Positions 61,821 through 64,000 of a stretch of DNA of 64,000 nt are shown here, in pieces. The translations under genes were made by a program, and so were the position numbers. The stretch's first letter is position 1, and each line of letters starts with the position of its first letter. This stretch comes from Oxalobacteraceae bacterium. GTDB taxonomy: Bacteria; Pseudomonadota; Gammaproteobacteria; Burkholderiales; Burkholderiaceae_D. Below the pieces are notes generated by a model that saw nothing but the letters and a program-made list of their open reading frames with translations, ran no database searches and was not told the DNA's origin. The stretch lies in assembly GCA_021298555.1 (NCBI GenBank), contig JAJTGE010000019.1, positions 38,367-102,366 of the forward strand. Direction: 5' to 3'.

Positions 61821-62999
61821 ATGACTTTTCCTCTCGCACACCGCTTATTAGCGATTGCACCGTTTCGAGTGATGGAAGTCATCAAGCGTGCTCATGAATT
61901 AGAGCAGGCTGGTCGATCCGTCATACATATGGGTATAGGTGAGCCTGATTTCCCTACGGCTGAACCTGTACTCAAAGCAGCAGCGCATGCACTGCAAGAA
62001 GGCGCCACGCGCTACACACCAGCAATGGGGCTGCCCCAGCTGCGTGAAGCTATATCCAAGCACTATCACGACATATTTAAGATAGACGTTCCAGCATCAC
62101 GGATCGTCGTTACGGCAGGTGCTTCTGGCGCTCTGTTGCTGGCCTGCGCTGCTCTCATAGAGCGCGACAGGGACGTACTGATGCCTGATCCCAGTTATCC
62201 CTGCAATCGCCATTTCGTTGCCGCGTTCGAAGGACGTGCAAAGTTAATTCCCACTGGCCCGGCTGAACGCTTTCAGCTCACAGCAGAACAGGTTACAACA
62301 CATTGGACCAATCAAACGTCGGGTGTGTTGTTGGCTTCGCCATCTAATCCAACCGGCACATCCATTGCGCCAGCTGAATTGGCTCGCATAGTTGAGGTCG
62401 TTCGCCAGCACGGTGGGTTTACTCTGGTAGACGAAATCTATCAAGGGCTCAGTTACGATGCGGCGCCTGAATCTGCACTGGCTTTGGGTGACGATATAGT
62501 CGTGATCAATAGTTTTTCCAAGTACTTCAATATGACAGGATGGCGGCTGGGTTGGTTAGTAGTGCCGCCTCACATGTTGGGAGCGATAGAGAAGCTTGCG
62601 CAAAACATGTTTATCTGTGCATCCAGCGTAGCTCAGCATGCAGCGTTAGCGTGTTTTACCCCTGAGGCGAGCGTAATCTTTGAATCACGCAAGGCTGAAT
62701 TTCAGCGTCGCCGAGATTTCATTGTGCCCGCATTGAAAAAACTTCATTTCGATATTCCGATCGTGCCCGACGGCGCATTTTATGTATATGCCGATTGCAG
62801 TCACTGGAGTGATGACGCGCAAGAATTAACCAGCGACATACTAGAGAGCACGGGCGTTGTATTAGTACCTGGTGCAGATTTTGGTTCGCATGGAGCGCGC
62901 CGCTACATACGCGTTTCATATGCTACGTCCATGGATAATTTGATCGAGGCGGTAAGTAGGCTGAGCGAGTTTTTTCGGTTACGTAAAGCGCTGCGCTAG
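61821..62999 (+). CDS. pyridoxal phosphate-dependent aminotransferase
   Basis: GIGEPDFPTAEPV; SPSNPTGTSI; SFSKYFNMTGWRLGW. Confidence 0.95.
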   Translation: MTFPLAHRLLAIAPFRVMEVIKRAHELEQAGRSVIHMGIGEPDFPTAEPVLKAAAHALQEGATRYTPAMGLPQLREAISKHYHDIFKIDVPASRIVVTAGASGALLLACAALIERDRDVLMPDPSYPCNRHFVAAFEGRAKLIPTGPAERFQLTAEQVTTHWTNQTSGVLLASPSNPTGTSIAPAELARIVEVVRQHGGFTLVDEIYQGLSYDAAPESALALGDDIVVINSFSKYFNMTGWRLGWLVVPPHMLGAIEKLAQNMFICASSVAQHAALACFTPEASVIFESRKAEFQRRRDFIVPALKKLHFDIPIVPDGAFYVYADCSHWSDDAQELTSDILESTGVVLVPGADFGSHGARRYIRVSYATSMDNLIEAVSRLSEFFRLRKALR

Positions 63000-63027
63000 T
63001 AGCCGATCAGACGATCAATTAAGGCGC

Positions 63028-63055
63028 AAAAAAAGGAGCTCGTGGCTCCTTTTTG
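63028..63055. terminator. convergent bidirectional terminator
   Basis: aaaaaaaggagc-tcgtg-gctcctttttg. Confidence 0.85.
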
Positions 63056-63072
63056 TATTTGGTGGGTTTTGA

Positions 63073-63948
63073 TCAGGCCGGTTCGTCTTGGTGCAGGCGA
63101 GTGGGCACATTGTCTTCCTGAGCTTTGGCTTCACGCAGTCCGTCAGTATCTTGAGCAGGTGTTGTTGGTGTGAAGGTAGGTACGCGCTTACCACTGGCAA
63201 CTGCCTGCAGACGCCCATATTCAGCCATTACCTTGGCGGCATAACCACCATCTGAATCCAGATTGCCTGCGCCCACATAGAGCTTCAAACCGGCTTCCAC
63301 TGAACCAGAGCGACGTATCAAATCTTTGAGAATCTGAGCGCCGACCTGAATGTTGGCTACAGGATTGAGAACGGATTTAGTGCCACCATGATCATAAAAT
63401 TTTGATTGATGAACCTTGGCCATGACTTGCATCAGTCCTTGAGCGCCGACGGAACTTTCTGCGAAAGGATTGAATCGTGATTCAATCGCCATGACAGAAA
63501 GCACTAGCAGTGGATCAAGTTTGACTTCTTGCGCCGATGCGTAAGCAGCCTCAACCAGCATTTTGCTCGCTGATTGCGCAATGCGGTAGCGCTTAGCAAG
63601 CCAACTGGTAACGAGGGCTTGTTCTTTTTCTGATGCCGTAGCAGATTGCGAGGTGCCAGTAGATAAGGTGGCATTCACCGGATCTCTCTGAAAATTTGAA
63701 CTATCTGTGAAGGTAAATTCACGGACATCGTTTTCAAAGGTGTACTCATTCCAAAACGGAGAAAGTACTTTGATCCTATCTGTTAATTCCGGTCTGAAAA
63801 ACATCAGGGTCATGGCGGCCATCGATGCTAGACCCAATATCGTCAAAGCGTTGTGGGCTTTGGCGGCTAGGGTGCTGCTGATGCTGCCTAGTTGCTGAAA
63901 ACGTTTTTCTACACCGACCAATGCTGCGAGTTTGTGTCGACTATTCAT
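63073..63948 (-). CDS. lytic transglycosylase domain protein
   Basis: LLVLSVMAIESRFNPFAESSVGAQGLMQVMAKVH SLT motif. Confidence 0.92.
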   Translation of the reverse strand: MNSRHKLAALVGVEKRFQQLGSISSTLAAKAHNALTILGLASMAAMTLMFFRPELTDRIKVLSPFWNEYTFENDVREFTFTDSSNFQRDPVNATLSTGTSQSATASEKEQALVTSWLAKRYRIAQSASKMLVEAAYASAQEVKLDPLLVLSVMAIESRFNPFAESSVGAQGLMQVMAKVHQSKFYDHGGTKSVLNPVANIQVGAQILKDLIRRSGSVEAGLKLYVGAGNLDSDGGYAAKVMAEYGRLQAVASGKRVPTFTPTTPAQDTDGLREAKAQEDNVPTRLHQDEPA

Positions 63949-64000
63949 GTTACCTCCTGAATCATCGCGGCCCTCAAAGCGCCTGGCAAAACCTGCCTGG

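Overview
This 64 kb window looks like a chromosomal segment of a betaproteobacterium (Burkholderiales-like). That assignment is inferred from gene order: tolQRAB-pal-cpoB, glyA-nrdR, ribD-ribE-ribBX-ribH-nusB, a minor-pilin cluster and a phasin. I found no rRNA, CRISPR array, prophage or intact IS element. There is one tRNA-Lys(TTT). Other content: an arsenic island (ACR3, ArsR, arsJ-type GAPDH, ArsJ); a two-component system; speD; and phototrophy genes (bchH between two paralogous AerR/PpaA-like B12-binding regulators, plus bciA nearby). There is also an SbtA-like transporter divergent from a LysR regulator, and a small sulfur-relay operon (TusA-like, DsrE-like, TusA::MetE fusion). A large protein with two TerB-like domains, a 12-aa repeat array and C-terminal TM segments has no function I can assign. 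The strongest anomaly is that four conserved genes (bchH, a BPL_N-type GATase, cpoB, ribH) each appear to have lost an internal segment out of frame, while the missing C-terminal part continues in another frame. A fifth gene (MMPL/RND transporter) has lost its start codon and first TM segment. The segments look similar in size (about 85-130 nt, estimated from recalled family alignments). This is either a systematic assembly artefact or unusual clustered decay, and read mapping should decide it. The most interesting biology candidates are the TusA/DsrE/TusA-MetE operon, the TerB-repeat-TM protein, and the bchH promoter with two overlapping near-consensus PpsR/CrtJ-type sites.
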